Assembly: GCA_014281115.1 (NCBI GenBank) | Contig: JACONQ010000013.1 | Coordinates: 1,478,501 to 1,542,500 of the forward strand | DNA: 64,000 bases | DNA from: Laburnicola sp. R22_1 | Taxonomy: Eukaryota; Ascomycota; Dothideomycetes; Pleosporales; Didymosphaeriaceae | Reading direction: 5' to 3' | In this document: one piece after another, positions 23,390-33,572 of the stretch | Numbering within the stretch: the first letter of the stretch is position 1 | Layout: every line of letters begins with the position of its first letter | Notes under the pieces: generated by a model | Told to the model about the DNA's origin: nothing | The model's database searches: none | What the model saw: the letters and a program-made list of their open reading frames with translations, nothing else | Made by a program: the position numbers and the translations under genes

Positions 23390-25260
23390 ATGTACTTTGC
23401 ACTCGAGTCGATTATTTTATTAAGTCGATTACTTTGCCAAGACCTCACTAAAACGTACTATTAGTAATAGTACAATGCGATGCCTTAACCACACAACAAA
23501 CTACTAGTGTTAAAAGAAGTACGTATACAGCTTGCGATTTAGGCTATTAAATAAAACGCGACACTCTCTTAGCGACGCGCTGTAGCCCTCTATAACGTCT
23601 CTTAAAGTATACTTAGTAACTAACGCGTCAGAAAGACGTTTAGATACGACTGCGTACTTAATAAAATAAGACTTACTGTAAGAGAGGAGCAGGTAATTGT
23701 ATAGCATATACTCGACCTAGACGCGCGAGAATTTCTGCCCCAGCTTAATGCTATAAAAGATATGGCCGATTCTTTACTAGCTGCACGCCACTATAAGTTA
23801 GTTGGCTAGAGGTGGCCTTATAACTTTGTTAAGCGCTAGCCAAAGCTTTAAGTTAAGTTTAATCGAAAGTATGACTACAAGACAGCCCTTTAGGAGGATT
23901 CTAAGATAATACAAGACTAGTTCTGGCTTGTAGAGAACATAAAGGCTAAGTATGGTATTCTGAATAAGGATACCTATAATTTCGACAAGTCTGACTTTAT
24001 AATGGGCATAATATTAACTAGAGCGGTAGTTATAGGCTCTAAGCGTTAAGAACGGCCAAAGTAGGTGCAGCAGAGCAATAGGGAGTGGATAATAGTTATC
24101 TAAGGCATTAACGTAATAGGGTGATAGATCTCACCCTTTATTATCTTTGGGGGCAAGCACCACCTCTTCGCCTAGTATAAGGAGAAGGATCTACCTTATA
24201 ATTAGGTTATTACAGTCTCTAAGAAAGGCTAGATAATAAATAAGCTTAGTTTGTAATGGCTAAAGCACTTTAATAAGTATATAAAGAGGCATACTACTAG
24301 TGGAGCACGTTTGCTTATTATTAATGGCCACGAAAGTTATAACTCGCTCGAATTTAAGAATTACTATAAAAAGAGTAATATTATTACTCTCTATATGCCT
24401 CTACATTTATCGTACCTCTTATAGCCACTTAATATAAGTTGTTTTACACTATTAAAGAAGGCGTATAAGCGCTAAGCTAAGAATTTAATACGTAACCACA
24501 TTACGCACATTACTAAAATCGAGTTTCTACCTTGCTTTATTGCTGCTTTTAAGGCTTTAATTACTAAAAGTAATATTAAAGGGGGCTTTCGAGGTGCTGG
24601 CCTAGTGCTCCACGACCTAGAAGTTGTAATATTGTAGCTTAATGTTCGCCTGTGTACGCCTCTACTTTGTACTATTCGTGATAGTATATAGAAGTTGCAA
24701 ACTTTACGAAATAGTATAGAACTTAGGTCGCAATTAACGCTAGTTAAGTAGAGGATTTAAAGGTATATAGATAGTTCCCTAACTTATATAGTTAAGGCGG
24801 TGGAAAAGCTTGTTAAAGGCGCTAAGCTAATAGGGCATTCCTTAGTGTTAATAACTAAACGCAACGTTAAACTTTAAGCTACTAATAAGGCCGCTACGCA
24901 ATATAAATTGTATAAAAGAAAGCGAGTATAGTGTAAAGAAGTCCTTATAGCTAAAGAGAGCCAGTGGCTAGCCACTCTAAAGAAGTTTGGGACGCGTAGT
25001 AATGGGCAAAAGGCAAAGAAGAGGGTGCGCGCTAATAGAGGCGAATCTGCTTAATGGCGCTATAGATGCTGCGGTAAGCCTAGGCATAATAAAACAATCT
25101 ATAGGCAGCCTATAAAAGTAGATTCTAAATAGATTGGCCTATTTAGACTATTAAAAATAGTTTGTGTTAACTCTGTACTATTGTGAATAGTACAGAACTT
25201 AGTGGGATCTTGGCAAAGTAATTAACTCGATAGAATAATCGACTTAAGTATAAAGTACAT
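23390..25260 (+). mobile_element. Decayed pogo/Fot1-type (Molly/Pot2-like) transposon, copy 2
   Basis: A 1871-bp element, the usual size for Fot1/Pot2/Molly elements of ascomycetes. Terminal inverted repeats of about 80 bp are readable: ATGTACTTTGCACTCGAGTC... at 23390 pairs with ...GACTTAAGTATAAAGTACAT ending at 25260, and both arms contain the inverse blocks TACTTTGCCAAGA / TCTTGGCAAAGTA. TA flanks both ends (23388-23389 and 25261-25262). Mismatches between arms are again transitions. It lies 265 bp from copy 1 and has an unrelated repeat sequence, so it belongs to a different subfamily. Confidence 0.88.
23500..25120 (+). pseudogene. DDE_1 pogo-type transposase remnant, copy 2
   Basis: Plus-strand translation through stops gives a nearly full transposase. 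It runs IQLAI.AIK near 23530, an RCTPN-like helix-turn-helix region, EEQVIV.HILDLDAR, MADSLLAARHYKLVG, FVKR, FNRKYDYKTA, LVENIKAKYGI, YNFDKSDFIMG and SPFIIFGGKHHLFA. Then come RLLIINGHESYNSLEF, LYMPLHLSYLL and FRGAGLVLHDLE, and the chain ends in a zinc-knuckle-like CCGKPRHNKT. The second catalytic aspartate (intact relatives read LDGHESH) is asparagine here, and PLDVGCF has become PLNISCF, both G-to-A outcomes. Many Q and W positions are TAA or TAG. Non-functional. Confidence 0.87.
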
Positions 25261-25918
25261 TACTATATTATTAGTACTATATATTTATATAATATTATTA
25301 CGTAATATATATAATAACTAGCAAAATAAAGAGTTTTTTATTAATTACTAACTAACTATGTAAAAAAATAGTATTTTTAAATTAAATAATTAAAGATTAG
25401 TATTTTCTCTATAAATCTATTAAAAAATTAAAATTATAGCTTTACTAGTAAAAAAGATATAAAGCTTTAAAAAATTACTTATTAAAACTATTTGTGCACA
25501 TTTGCCCAAGTCTGCGCATATTTACGCATCTCTAAGTATTTTTATGCTAGTAAATTGCCTATGCAAAAATGCGCACAGATGCGCACATCTGCGCACGATT
25601 GAGCAGCCTCTTTGGAAAAAACTTTTCTGATGCGACTTAAAGTATTATAGCAGAATAAATTAACACCCTTCCTTTTAATAGGACTTCTTTTAACTGCTAT
25701 TATAACATTTATAGTTATTGCTACTATAGTTTTTATTAGCTAAAAGCTGCTTTAGTTGTAGTTAAAATGCAATTATACACGCATTATACTTAGGAGAAAT
25801 ATCTTAGGCAAGGTCTATTCCTTTTAGTTGTCGCGAATTGGATCGTTCAAGCGCTCTGTGGATTGGCTAGAAAGCGCGACGCTTGGCGAAGGTGGGGCTA
25901 TCGAGACCTACACAGATG
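25261..25918. other. Right border of the AT block
   Basis: Up to about 25835 this is AT-rich with GCGCAC/TGCGCA islands near 25500-25610 and no readable product. From 25836 the composition is normal again for 80 bp up to the TA where the Tc1 element starts. This short normal stretch continues in composition with the DNA at 27457 onward on the far side of that element. Confidence 0.5.
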
Positions 25919-25920
25919 TA

Positions 25921-27454
25921 CGGAGGTGCCTTTCAAAAGTTTTTGCCCACCTTGGCGAGCAGGGGTATGCGCCACATTCCAGATCGGGAAGCATCTCCGA
26001 GTTGACGTGGCCACTTCTCAACCTCAGGCCTTACCCTCTGTAACTACTACTCTCTGTCAATTGATCTATCTAGTACTGTCGCTATGGTTCATCACGATAA
26101 CTCTACTCGTGCCACGGTAGTCGTTCTTAAGGCTATAGGCAAGTCAAACAATGAGATCACCGGACTCACTGGAATCGAGAAGCGTACGATCAACTCTATA
26201 TACGCGCGAGCAATCGAGCGAGGTTTCGATCCAGGCCAGCGGCCGCTGAAGCTTGAAGATAAGCATCTTGAAAACGCCTATCGATCTGGCTGGCCATCAA
26301 AGCAATCTGAAGTCTCTAAGAAAGTAGTCAACACCGTACGCACTGATCGATATAGGCGAGAGAAGTCTTGCGCTGACGTTGCTGGCGCACTTAGCCAAGA
26401 AGGATTCAATATCTCAGCTGCCACAGTCTGGCGAATCTTAAGGAAGGCAGGCTTCAAGAAGACCAAGCCAACGAGGAAGCCTAGGTTGACGAAGCAGATG
26501 AAGGAGGATCGATATAAGTGGTGCCAGGCCCATCAAGACTAGACGCTTGAAGATTGGAAGAATGTTATCTGGTCAGACGAAACGTCTGTTGTTCTCAACC
26601 ATAGGCGTGGAGGATATCGAGTATGGAGGAAAGCAGATGAGGCCTTCGTACGGAGCTGTATTCGTGAGAGATGGAAAGGCTACTCTGAATTTATGTTTTG
26701 GGGCTGTTTCTCGTACGACAAGAAGGGCCCCTGCCACTGCTGGACGCCAGAAACAAAGAAAGAGAAGGAGGCTGCTGCTGCTCAAATTGATGAACTGAAC
26801 AAGGAGCTTGAGCCTATCAAAAAGGCTGAGTGGGAGCTTGAGAATGGCATGCGTCGCCTAGGTCTCCGTACCAAGCCTGGACGGCTGCCCCAGTGGAGAT
26901 GGAACCAGAGGACTGGAAAGCTCAGCCAAGGCAGTGGCTCAGGAATTAACTAGTACCAGTACCAGACAACAATTCTGCTGCCAAAGCTTATTCCTTTTGC
27001 AAAGCAGTGTAAGGCTACGCGGCCTAGAACAGTTGTACAGGAAGACAAGGCGCCTTCTCACAACCACTACGTTCAAAGCTATATATATAGCATTCATGAT
27101 GTTAAGAGGATTATCTAGTGTGGTAACTCTCCTGATTTGAATTCTATTGAGCCTTGCTGGCCATGGATGAAAAGGGCTACTACGAAGAAAGGAGCTCCTA
27201 AGAATAGAGCAGAGGCAGTACGGGCATAGGAGCAGTGCTGGAGAGAGCTGCCTCAGGAGAAAATACAGGCTTGGATTGAGCGGATTCCATACCATATAGA
27301 ACAGATCCTTGAGCTCAATGGAGGCAACGAGTATAAGGAGGGTCGGAGGCTCAGGAAGCCAGAGCTAGAGCCAGCCGGAGAACGCTCTTAATTAGGAATA
27401 GCACAGAACCCCCTGCTCGCCAAGGTGGGCAAAAACTTTTGAAAGGCACCTCCG
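25921..27454 (+). mobile_element. Tc1/mariner transposon with 45-bp terminal inverted repeats
   Basis: A 1534-bp element. The left end CGGAGGTGCCTTTCAAAAGT (25921-25940), continuing TTTTGCCCACCTTGGCGAGCAGGGG, recurs inverted at 27408-27454 as CCCCCTGCTCGCCAAGGTGGGCAAAA...CTCCG with almost no mismatch. TA flanks both ends (25919-25920, 27455-27456). The near-identity of the ends and the normal GC content show it is much younger, or far less affected by RIP, than the pogo copies only 660 bp away. Confidence 0.92.
26084..27391 (+). pseudogene. Tc1-type transposase with four in-frame TAG codons
   Basis: The frame from ATG 26084 to TAA 27389-27391 is about 435 codons with no frameshift, but is stopped by TAG at 26540, 26951, 27116 and 27227. 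The N-terminus is a helix-turn-helix (KAIGKSNNEITGLTGIEKRT), followed by a second, KKAGF-like DNA-binding domain (ATVWRILRKAGFKKTKP). The DDE_3 domain shows WSDETS, QEDKAPSH and NSPDLNSIEPCW, with 34 residues between the second aspartate and the glutamate (DD34E, the Tc1 arrangement). A lysine/glutamate-rich insert lies between the first and second acidic residues, as in other fungal members. All four stops being TAG fits C-to-T at CAG or G-to-A at TGG. Presumably inactive but could be mobilised in trans. Confidence 0.88.
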
Positions 27455-27582
27455 TACATGACCCTCTGTCCACGCTAGCCTCGCCGCCCTCTCGCAAAGC
27501 AGCCCGACCAAAACTCCCGGCACCACCTTTCACTTCTGCCCTTTATTCACACGCGCATGGCGGACTTTTGGCTGACAATAGC

Positions 27583-28068
27583 ATGCATCTCCAGGACTGC
27601 TTCGACGTCGTTGCTACCCAAGGTGCCTACCTTATTCCCCGTGCGCGCACGCCCGTGTTCCAACCAACCTGCGATGACTCTTTCGCTGCCCGACTTGAAC
27701 GAGAGCTGAACGCCGTGTTCACAGAACAGGCATGCAGGACTAAAATGTATCACGGCGCTGCTGACGAGTGGCGAATGGGACACACACCGCCACAGATTAG
27801 GGAACAGCGCGCTGCCGAGTTAAATGCGCAAGAAGAATTCGAGGGCCAAACGTCCGATACTGGAAGCGACAATACTGAATTTGGTGGCACTGACACTGAG
27901 GTTAGCCCGAGAAATCCAGTGACAGCACCCGACCAGACATGGAGAGCGCGGAAGCGTCAGAAGTCACGCCCTATCGGATGGCTTCCATCTCCACCCCCGT
28001 CCGCTGATAGTTCCTTGGACATTTCGTGTACGAGGAAGCGACGAAGAACGTCCGAGGGAGAGGACTAG
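27583..28068 (+). CDS. Hypothetical protein fragment beside the Tc1 element
   Basis: An open frame continues from inside the Tc1 terminal repeat to 28068; its first ATG is at 27583, giving 161 residues (MHLQDCFDVVATQGAYLIP...). The composition is polar, with a serine/threonine/acidic segment (SDTGSDNTEFGGTDTEVSP) and a basic C-terminus (KRRRTSEGED), like many fungal hypothetical proteins. Coding sense upstream of the ATG continues to the TA target site at 27455, so this may be the 3' part of a gene that the transposon split, with lost upstream sequence. I recognise no domain. It may equally be chance. Confidence 0.3.
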   Translation: MHLQDCFDVVATQGAYLIPRARTPVFQPTCDDSFAARLERELNAVFTEQACRTKMYHGAADEWRMGHTPPQIREQRAAELNAQEEFEGQTSDTGSDNTEFGGTDTEVSPRNPVTAPDQTWRARKRQKSRPIGWLPSPPPSADSSLDISCTRKRRRTSEGED

Positions 28069-30692
28069 GATGCAGAGCGATTTGCTAGGCATAATGTTTG
28101 TTCCAAAGAAGAAGCCTTTCCCGACAGAGACACTGCTTTTCACGATGCATCGCAGCAGAAAAACTGGAAGCGACGACAAGTTCTCAAAGCAGGCAACAGC
28201 CTAGAATATTATCTTGCTGGTACCAAGAGCAAGAACCGGCAATGACACCCAGGGCCATCTTGTACACCCAGGGCCTTTCTTCGCAGCGGAGACACATGTT
28301 TAGCTGAGAAGTCGTGTCGAGGTTGATCCAGTCAAGCTCTCGTCAATTTGTTTAATACAAATCCTACCGCTTGCTCTAAGCGAAGCTTGTAATGCGACTG
28401 TTGTCAGTCTACAATAGCCTACATCGCCTTCCCCGCGTCGGCCCTTCGCCGTCACCGAGTCGATAACTCGCTCTGTCCCGCATCCTGCCTTCGGTAAAGC
28501 AATGGAAGGTCCTATTCTAAGCCCAATGTGCCGAATGGGACCCTCCGACGAGCACACGCCTGCTCTGATTGCGACGCGCGTCGCCGTCCAATTACAGTAC
28601 TTGTTGTCGCCACCTCCATGGCTTTCACGACGTCTCCTCGCAGCAGAGCCACAACGAATCCCCCTTGGCGATAAAAGAGAGACCCAAGAGTGATCTGTTT
28701 AGGACTTGGGCGGAGCTAGGAAATAAGAACTAGAGAACGGGAACAGGTTGGTCCTAGTATAAAGTCTTGCTGGGGTCTAGAAGAGAAACCTGGAACCACA
28801 CGTTAGCGCGTTCTGAAAAGCTGTGCTGCTGTACTGTACATAGAGGATTAACTTAGATCCTAGCGTATAATATAGATGTTAGGCTATTAAAAGCGAGAGA
28901 AAGTTAGCGGTGGTTTTAGAACTTGTTGGTTTCAGCGTGTATTACGAAGATGGGTCCTGTTTGGGCCTTAGGATACATTGTTGGTTGACCTTCCTGCCCT
29001 ATCACACAAGCGCAAGCTGCGCGTAGCTAGGCACGACTTCGAATATCCCTGAAAGCCTGTTGTCTGGCTGAAGGGGATATTGGATATATTGCTTGCATCA
29101 AGCATGCACCTATCACGCAGTAATTCCTACATGTATGTTCCTGGGTGTGGGAGATGCAGCTGCCCTCTTCGCAGGCTACTTGGGAGTAGAAGGTCACCTT
29201 GGGCGTCATTGCAGAGCTATCCGATATAGAGAGAGTCTGCGACGCGTAGGCTGGAACGAGATGTTGAGTTGACAGCAGGGGAAGCGGCGCTTCGGCTGGG
29301 TTGCCGAGGAAATACCTACACTTATAGTGCCATCAACATGTGAAGATCCTAGCCTTAACTTGTATCCTATAAAAAATAATCACTCTAAAAGTATCTTCCA
29401 CCGACTTAACAAGGGAAAACCTACTTTATGAGAAACTTGAAATTCCACAAGAGAAGAATCAACGTTTCCAAGAGAGAAAAAAAAGGGAAAAGTGTACACT
29501 ATGGTACATCGTAAGTGCGCCACTTGCTCTTCAATCTCGATGGTATGCTAAGGATCCGCGCAATCAACCTGAGACGGATAGTAATCGTATCAAGCATCAT
29601 TTGGTTCCCCTATCCAACGTCGTCAGCGACAGTGAAAACACCGGACTGTCAAAACTTCATACACTCATCTTATCCCACCTAATTCATTCCCCTCGCCGAG
29701 TCTCCCGTGAATTCGCCAAAGCATTCCACGGCTCTTCTCTCGCCTGCTGCTCAAGCCACAAGCTCAGGCGTTTGGTAGTTAGGTCCTCCCGTCTTTTTGC
29801 AGAAGGTCGATCGCTGACACTGCTCGAGACCGGGTGTGGTGGAATGTAACAAACGCGTATGATGGCAGTCTTACTAGACGGGGTAAGACGACATGATAAG
29901 TCCCGATGCTGCACAATGGGTCAGTTAGATTCAGATTATGTAGGTGTCTGAGAAACCTTTATTTCATTCATGGTTGACAAGGCGCAGGAAGGCGTACGGC
30001 GTGACAGTCTGTCGGTGTACAATGAGGGGGTAGTAAACGTTTTTCGATTTTTGCGTGATGACAATCTCTGAAATATCTGCTGCTATGATGTTATAGTCGA
30101 GCGATTTGAGCTTCGTGTATATGGTCCCCTGGATTGACTGTTTCCTGCTTTTTCACCTGAAGCTACTACATCTACCTGCCCCCAACCACGTCACCGACAC
30201 ACATGCTTCAGGTGACAAAGCCATGCATTTAACAGAAAACCGCCTGTCTATTGTGTTCGGTACCGCGAAATCCAGCACTGGCAGAGGACAGTAGTATGCA
30301 GCTAGTGTTTCAGGTGAACTCCCAATCGCGAGTTCAGGTTGTAAATACGCCGACCGACAAGCATTCCTGATAAGATCAAACAGTCTCCGACTCTTCCAAC
30401 AGCATTTAGGATGCAAAATAACCGAGTTGAGCGGAAGGGAATAGAACAGGGCACATTATCTGAGGGATGACTTCTGGCAAGGGGTGACTACGAGAGCCTC
30501 AATGAATTTTGAGTAGACTATGATACATATGGGGGGCCAGTCAATGGCGGATGAGCATCGAAGCATTAACATTACGCTCCATCATGAGGAGGCTATCATT
30601 AGGCGATGATCGCGTAGAGCGCGCGCAGCGCGCAGCGCGCATCATGTGCGACTAACAGAGTAGGAAGAAGAAATCATTCGAACCGGTCGGGA
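28069..30692. other. Gene desert downstream of the transposon block
   Basis: About 2.6 kb with only short frames and no recognisable motif. Near 30615-30645 there is a GCGCGCAGCGCGCAGCGCGC run, flanked by GATGATCGCG and GCGCATCATG, which could form an imperfect hairpin just downstream of the zinc-finger gene. A/G-rich sequence with GAGAGAAAAAAAAGGG lies near 29470. Confidence 0.45.
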
Positions 30693-32171
30693 TTACTTTT
30701 TGAATGCAGCATTCAACGAATCGTAATCGAGTAACACCACGTTCGTCGGCTGGTGCTCATCTTCAGGAATGCTAGCCAGGAAGTTGTCCCATGTGGCCAT
30801 GTCGGCCATGGGACCAAGCATCGTGGTATAATACCCCGCTGAATGTTGGTCTTGGTATGTTGGTTGGCGGGTTGTTTGCGACAGGTAAATGTCTTTCTCA
30901 GGGACAGGTGGCCGCTGTTCCGGTAGGCTTGGAAGTTCTTTCTCGCGGAGCCCCTTTTCAAAAGCTAGCTTTGCGATGGCTGCAGCGTTCTGAGAAGGGG
31001 TATAATACTCGAGCATGTCCTGCAGTTGGGGTTGTGGATTCGCTTCCGGATAACCCTCGGCGCGCCCTGTAGTGGAAACTTTCCACGAAAAGGGGCTTTG
31101 AGTTCGTCGCTTTCTTTCAAGTAAACGACACCATTCGAAAAGTATCTCGGGGCGTTGGAGCAGTGACCAGATCACTTGAGAATGCTTCCAGTCTGCCATG
31201 GTATGGCCTTTCTTTTCGAAGTGCTCGCTGATGTGGCTGCATCGTTCTGACCAATCTGTGCTAAAGTGGTTGCACATTCCACAGCCCCACCCGGTCCTAG
31301 CCATGCGCCTCTTTCTCGCCAATGCAACATGTTTTTTCTCCGCGCAGACCTGACATCGATGGCTTCGTTGGTGGTGATGGATAAAGTCTTTGTCGAGGAA
31401 GTAAACGTTGAGGCAAAGCTCGCATTCGAACATCTCCGCACGTTCTTGATAGGTCTCCTCATGCCGCTTCCAGTCATACTTCGATCGAAATCCCTCACCG
31501 CACGAAGTGCACCAATAGCTAGGCTCTTTCATGGAACGGCGAGACCTCTTAGTCCGTGATACACACGTTAGAAAGGAATCTTTCTCTTGAGAGGATTGGC
31601 GTTCGTGCGCTTGCTCGACCGGGGCGGACAGCTTCTGTATTGGTGCATTTGATGGTGGGGGGGATGCGACAGGAGATCGCGACTCGAACATTCCTGCTGT
31701 TTGAGCGCCGTATGGGTCCTGCGAGAAATCCGAAAATCGCGACCAAGTTGTACTGGCTGACGCGACCGAACTGCGAGTGCAATCGCTAGCAGGATGCCAT
31801 GATGAGAAGACGCTCCCATCTGAGGATCGATGCGCCGAGGAGTGAGTAGATTGAGTAGACACAGAATGATGCCGCTGGTGAGAGCGATGCGACTGATCTT
31901 GGACAGCCACCGTGGGGTGGTTCATGGAGTAACCGAACGGCATTGCTACAGAAGGTGTCAATATAGCACTTTGTTCGTCACTTAGACGCCAGGGGATCAG
32001 CGTCCACTCACCATAAGAAGCCAGATTGCCATAGGTCGGTTGCTCTTGCAAAATTTGGTGTTGTTGCGCAAAGTACGCGCCAGGCGGACTCATCTCAATA
32101 TCGGGCTGCTGAACAGCGGCTTCTTCCCCGAACACAAATGGCGGACATGCGTCCGAAGGAAACCGGTCCAT
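30693..32171 (-). CDS. C2H2 zinc-finger protein, putative transcription factor
   Basis: Two exons inferred: 32171-32012 and 31945-30693, with a 66-bp intron (donor GTGAGT, acceptor CTGTAG). The intron is a multiple of three and contains no stop, so unspliced RNA would also be open. Spliced length is 470 residues. The ATG at 32171 opens MDRFPSDACPPFVFGEE; an upstream in-frame ATG at 32285 adds 38 S/P-rich residues and cannot be excluded. The N-terminal half is serine/histidine/glutamine-rich. Zinc-finger-like segments follow: YWCTSCGEGFRSKYDWKRHE, FECELCLNVYFLDKDFIHHH with SHRCQVC, and WGCGMCNHFSTDWSERCSHI with SEHFEKKGH. This arrangement is typical of a fungal family annotated only as C2H2 proteins. 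DNA targets are unknown. Confidence 0.82.
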   Translation of the reverse strand: MDRFPSDACPPFVFGEEAAVQQPDIEMSPPGAYFAQQHQILQEQPTYGNLASYGEWTLIPWRLSDEQSAILTPSVAMPFGYSMNHPTVAVQDQSHRSHQRHHSVSTQSTHSSAHRSSDGSVFSSWHPASDCTRSSVASASTTWSRFSDFSQDPYGAQTAGMFESRSPVASPPPSNAPIQKLSAPVEQAHERQSSQEKDSFLTCVSRTKRSRRSMKEPSYWCTSCGEGFRSKYDWKRHEETYQERAEMFECELCLNVYFLDKDFIHHHQRSHRCQVCAEKKHVALARKRRMARTGWGCGMCNHFSTDWSERCSHISEHFEKKGHTMADWKHSQVIWSLLQRPEILFEWCRLLERKRRTQSPFSWKVSTTGRAEGYPEANPQPQLQDMLEYYTPSQNAAAIAKLAFEKGLREKELPSLPEQRPPVPEKDIYLSQTTRQPTYQDQHSAGYYTTMLGPMADMATWDNFLASIPEDEHQPTNVVLLDYDSLNAAFKK

Positions 32172-32936
32172 CGATGTAACAAAAAAACTAGATGCAGGCA
32201 GATGTTTGGAAGAGGGAACAGGCGGAGAAATCAGAGATGTTAGCTGCCTTGGAGAGGAAAAGGGCGCCTTTTTTTTACAGACCATTCAGTCTGCGCGAGT
32301 GCTTGCGGCTGAGGGCAAAGCCTCTCAATGGTAAGAATGTAGGCAAGGGTAAGCATGCGATCTTCACCTGAAACGTTGATCGCGCAAACGTGCCTGTTTG
32401 GCGGCCGCGTTTCGTTTCAAAACCAAAGCACTGGGCCAGTTGGATGACGTCTGGGCATCTTTGGAATCTGCCTTGACGCAGAGATTCCGTGCCTTGCAGC
32501 GAGGCAGCAGGCGAACACCGTCGCACATGTTTTGGTTTGTCGAATCTGCGCTCTTTCGCGTAGCTGAGAGGCATCTAGGCAGGCTATGAGGTAGGCTGAA
32601 ACAGCCAAGCGACATTCTGCAGCCTGATGCGATTAGGTCATCACCGCAGGCCTCCGGGCTGTGTATGTGCACCTTCACATCCAAATGTAGCAGGGCTTTC
32701 CTACTGTTGCTTGGAAGGCGGGCCAAGTCAATCGAGATGGTTTAACACAGCGCTAGGTCATTTACTTTCGTACGGTGTGTCACCCTGGATACCTAAGGTA
32801 TGTGATGCTCAGACGGACTTGTATTGTAGGAGGGAATTCCTCTTTCTAGTACACCATGATGGTGTTTTCATACAAGATAATTCCGTGCAATGGCTCTTAT
32901 CAGCCAATGCTTCCAGGCTCCGTGCTGTTGCAGCTC
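32172..32936. other. Zinc-finger gene upstream region
   Basis: About 765 bp lie upstream of the zinc-finger start and downstream of the next minus-strand gene. Short frames only. The first 110 bp contain the possible N-terminal extension of the zinc-finger protein. Confidence 0.45.
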
Positions 32937-33572
32937 TCACATGTCGTACATATCGTAGCCCATGCGGATATATTCGGCATCTTCATGAAGAAGGTCAAGT
33001 CGATTGAGAGCGGCCCCCTCCTGCACATCCAGCTGTTCGACCTCCTGTTCACGCCTCTCTTTCGCAGCTCTGATATCCCTTCGAGCCGCGTCAAGAGCCG
33101 ACTGGACACCGTACGCGATCGTGTTGGTGGCGTTGCGGGCAGATGCATTGGCAATGCCAATGGCCAAACGCTCGCGGTCGAAGCTGGCCTCACGCTGCGC
33201 TTTGATGCGGTTCTAAAGCGCAAAATGAGTATAGTTAAAGAGATGGAGTTTTCAGAGCTAACGCACGAGCTCATTGAGTATGACGTTCCGGGGGTCAAGC
33301 TCACGTCGATGCTTGATGGCGGCATCACGGTCCTGCGACTCTGGCTTTTTCTGGCCGTTGTTGGAGAGTGGCAAGCGCTCCATGTCCTTGTTCAATGGCT
33401 GGCGGTGTGCGGCCGCGGGCTGGGGGTCACCTTGGGCGGAACTTGCACGCGTAGCTGCAGAGGAAACGCATGGCAGTCTCGAGGGGTCGATGGCCTCCAT
33501 GTTGGCTGGAAACGAGTCGAGGTGTAGTGTAGGTGGCAGAGGACGCGAGGAACGGGGTGACGAGTAAGCCAT
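32937..33572 (-). CDS. Small conserved-looking protein of unknown function
   Basis: Two exons inferred: 33572-33267 and 33212-32937, with a 54-bp intron (donor GTGCGT, acceptor CTTTAG) that joins ...VILNEL to NRIKAQREASFDRER in frame, giving 193 residues. ATG 33572 opens MAYSSPRSSRPLPP; the frame upstream reaches only a TTG. The first half is proline/serine-rich and probably disordered. The second half is a likely long helix or coiled coil rich in R, E and A (DAARRDIRAAKERREQEVEQ), ending with LHEDAEYIRMGYDMYDM. No known domain is evident. Frame continuity across the intron and the helical pattern argue that it is real. Confidence 0.6.

Larger units (their letters stand above)
20361..25835. 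other. AT-rich, RIP-like isochore of decayed transposons
   Basis: Across about 5.5 kb the sequence is dominated by A and T with frequent TpA and scarce CpA/TpG outside short GCGCAC-rich islands (about 20655-20740 and 25500-25610). Translated remnants inside carry many stop codons of the TAA/TAG kind and aspartate-to-asparagine changes, the pattern expected from repeat-induced point mutation acting on both strands. Edges are sharp, at about 20360 and 25835. Two pogo-type elements account for 20938-23124 and 23390-25260. The remaining pieces (20361-20937, 23125-23389, 25261-25835) hold no readable product. Such blocks are usually heterochromatic in these fungi; that is inference here. Confidence 0.85.

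Noticed and set aside
20361..25835. CRISPR-like or satellite array in the AT-rich block
   Set aside because: There are no regular repeat units; the apparent repetition comes from low-complexity TA-rich sequence produced by mutation of two transposons.
30615..30645. GCGCGCAGCGCGCAGCGCGC as a transcription terminator hairpin
   Set aside because: Eukaryotic mRNA genes do not end at such hairpins, and the flanking match is imperfect.
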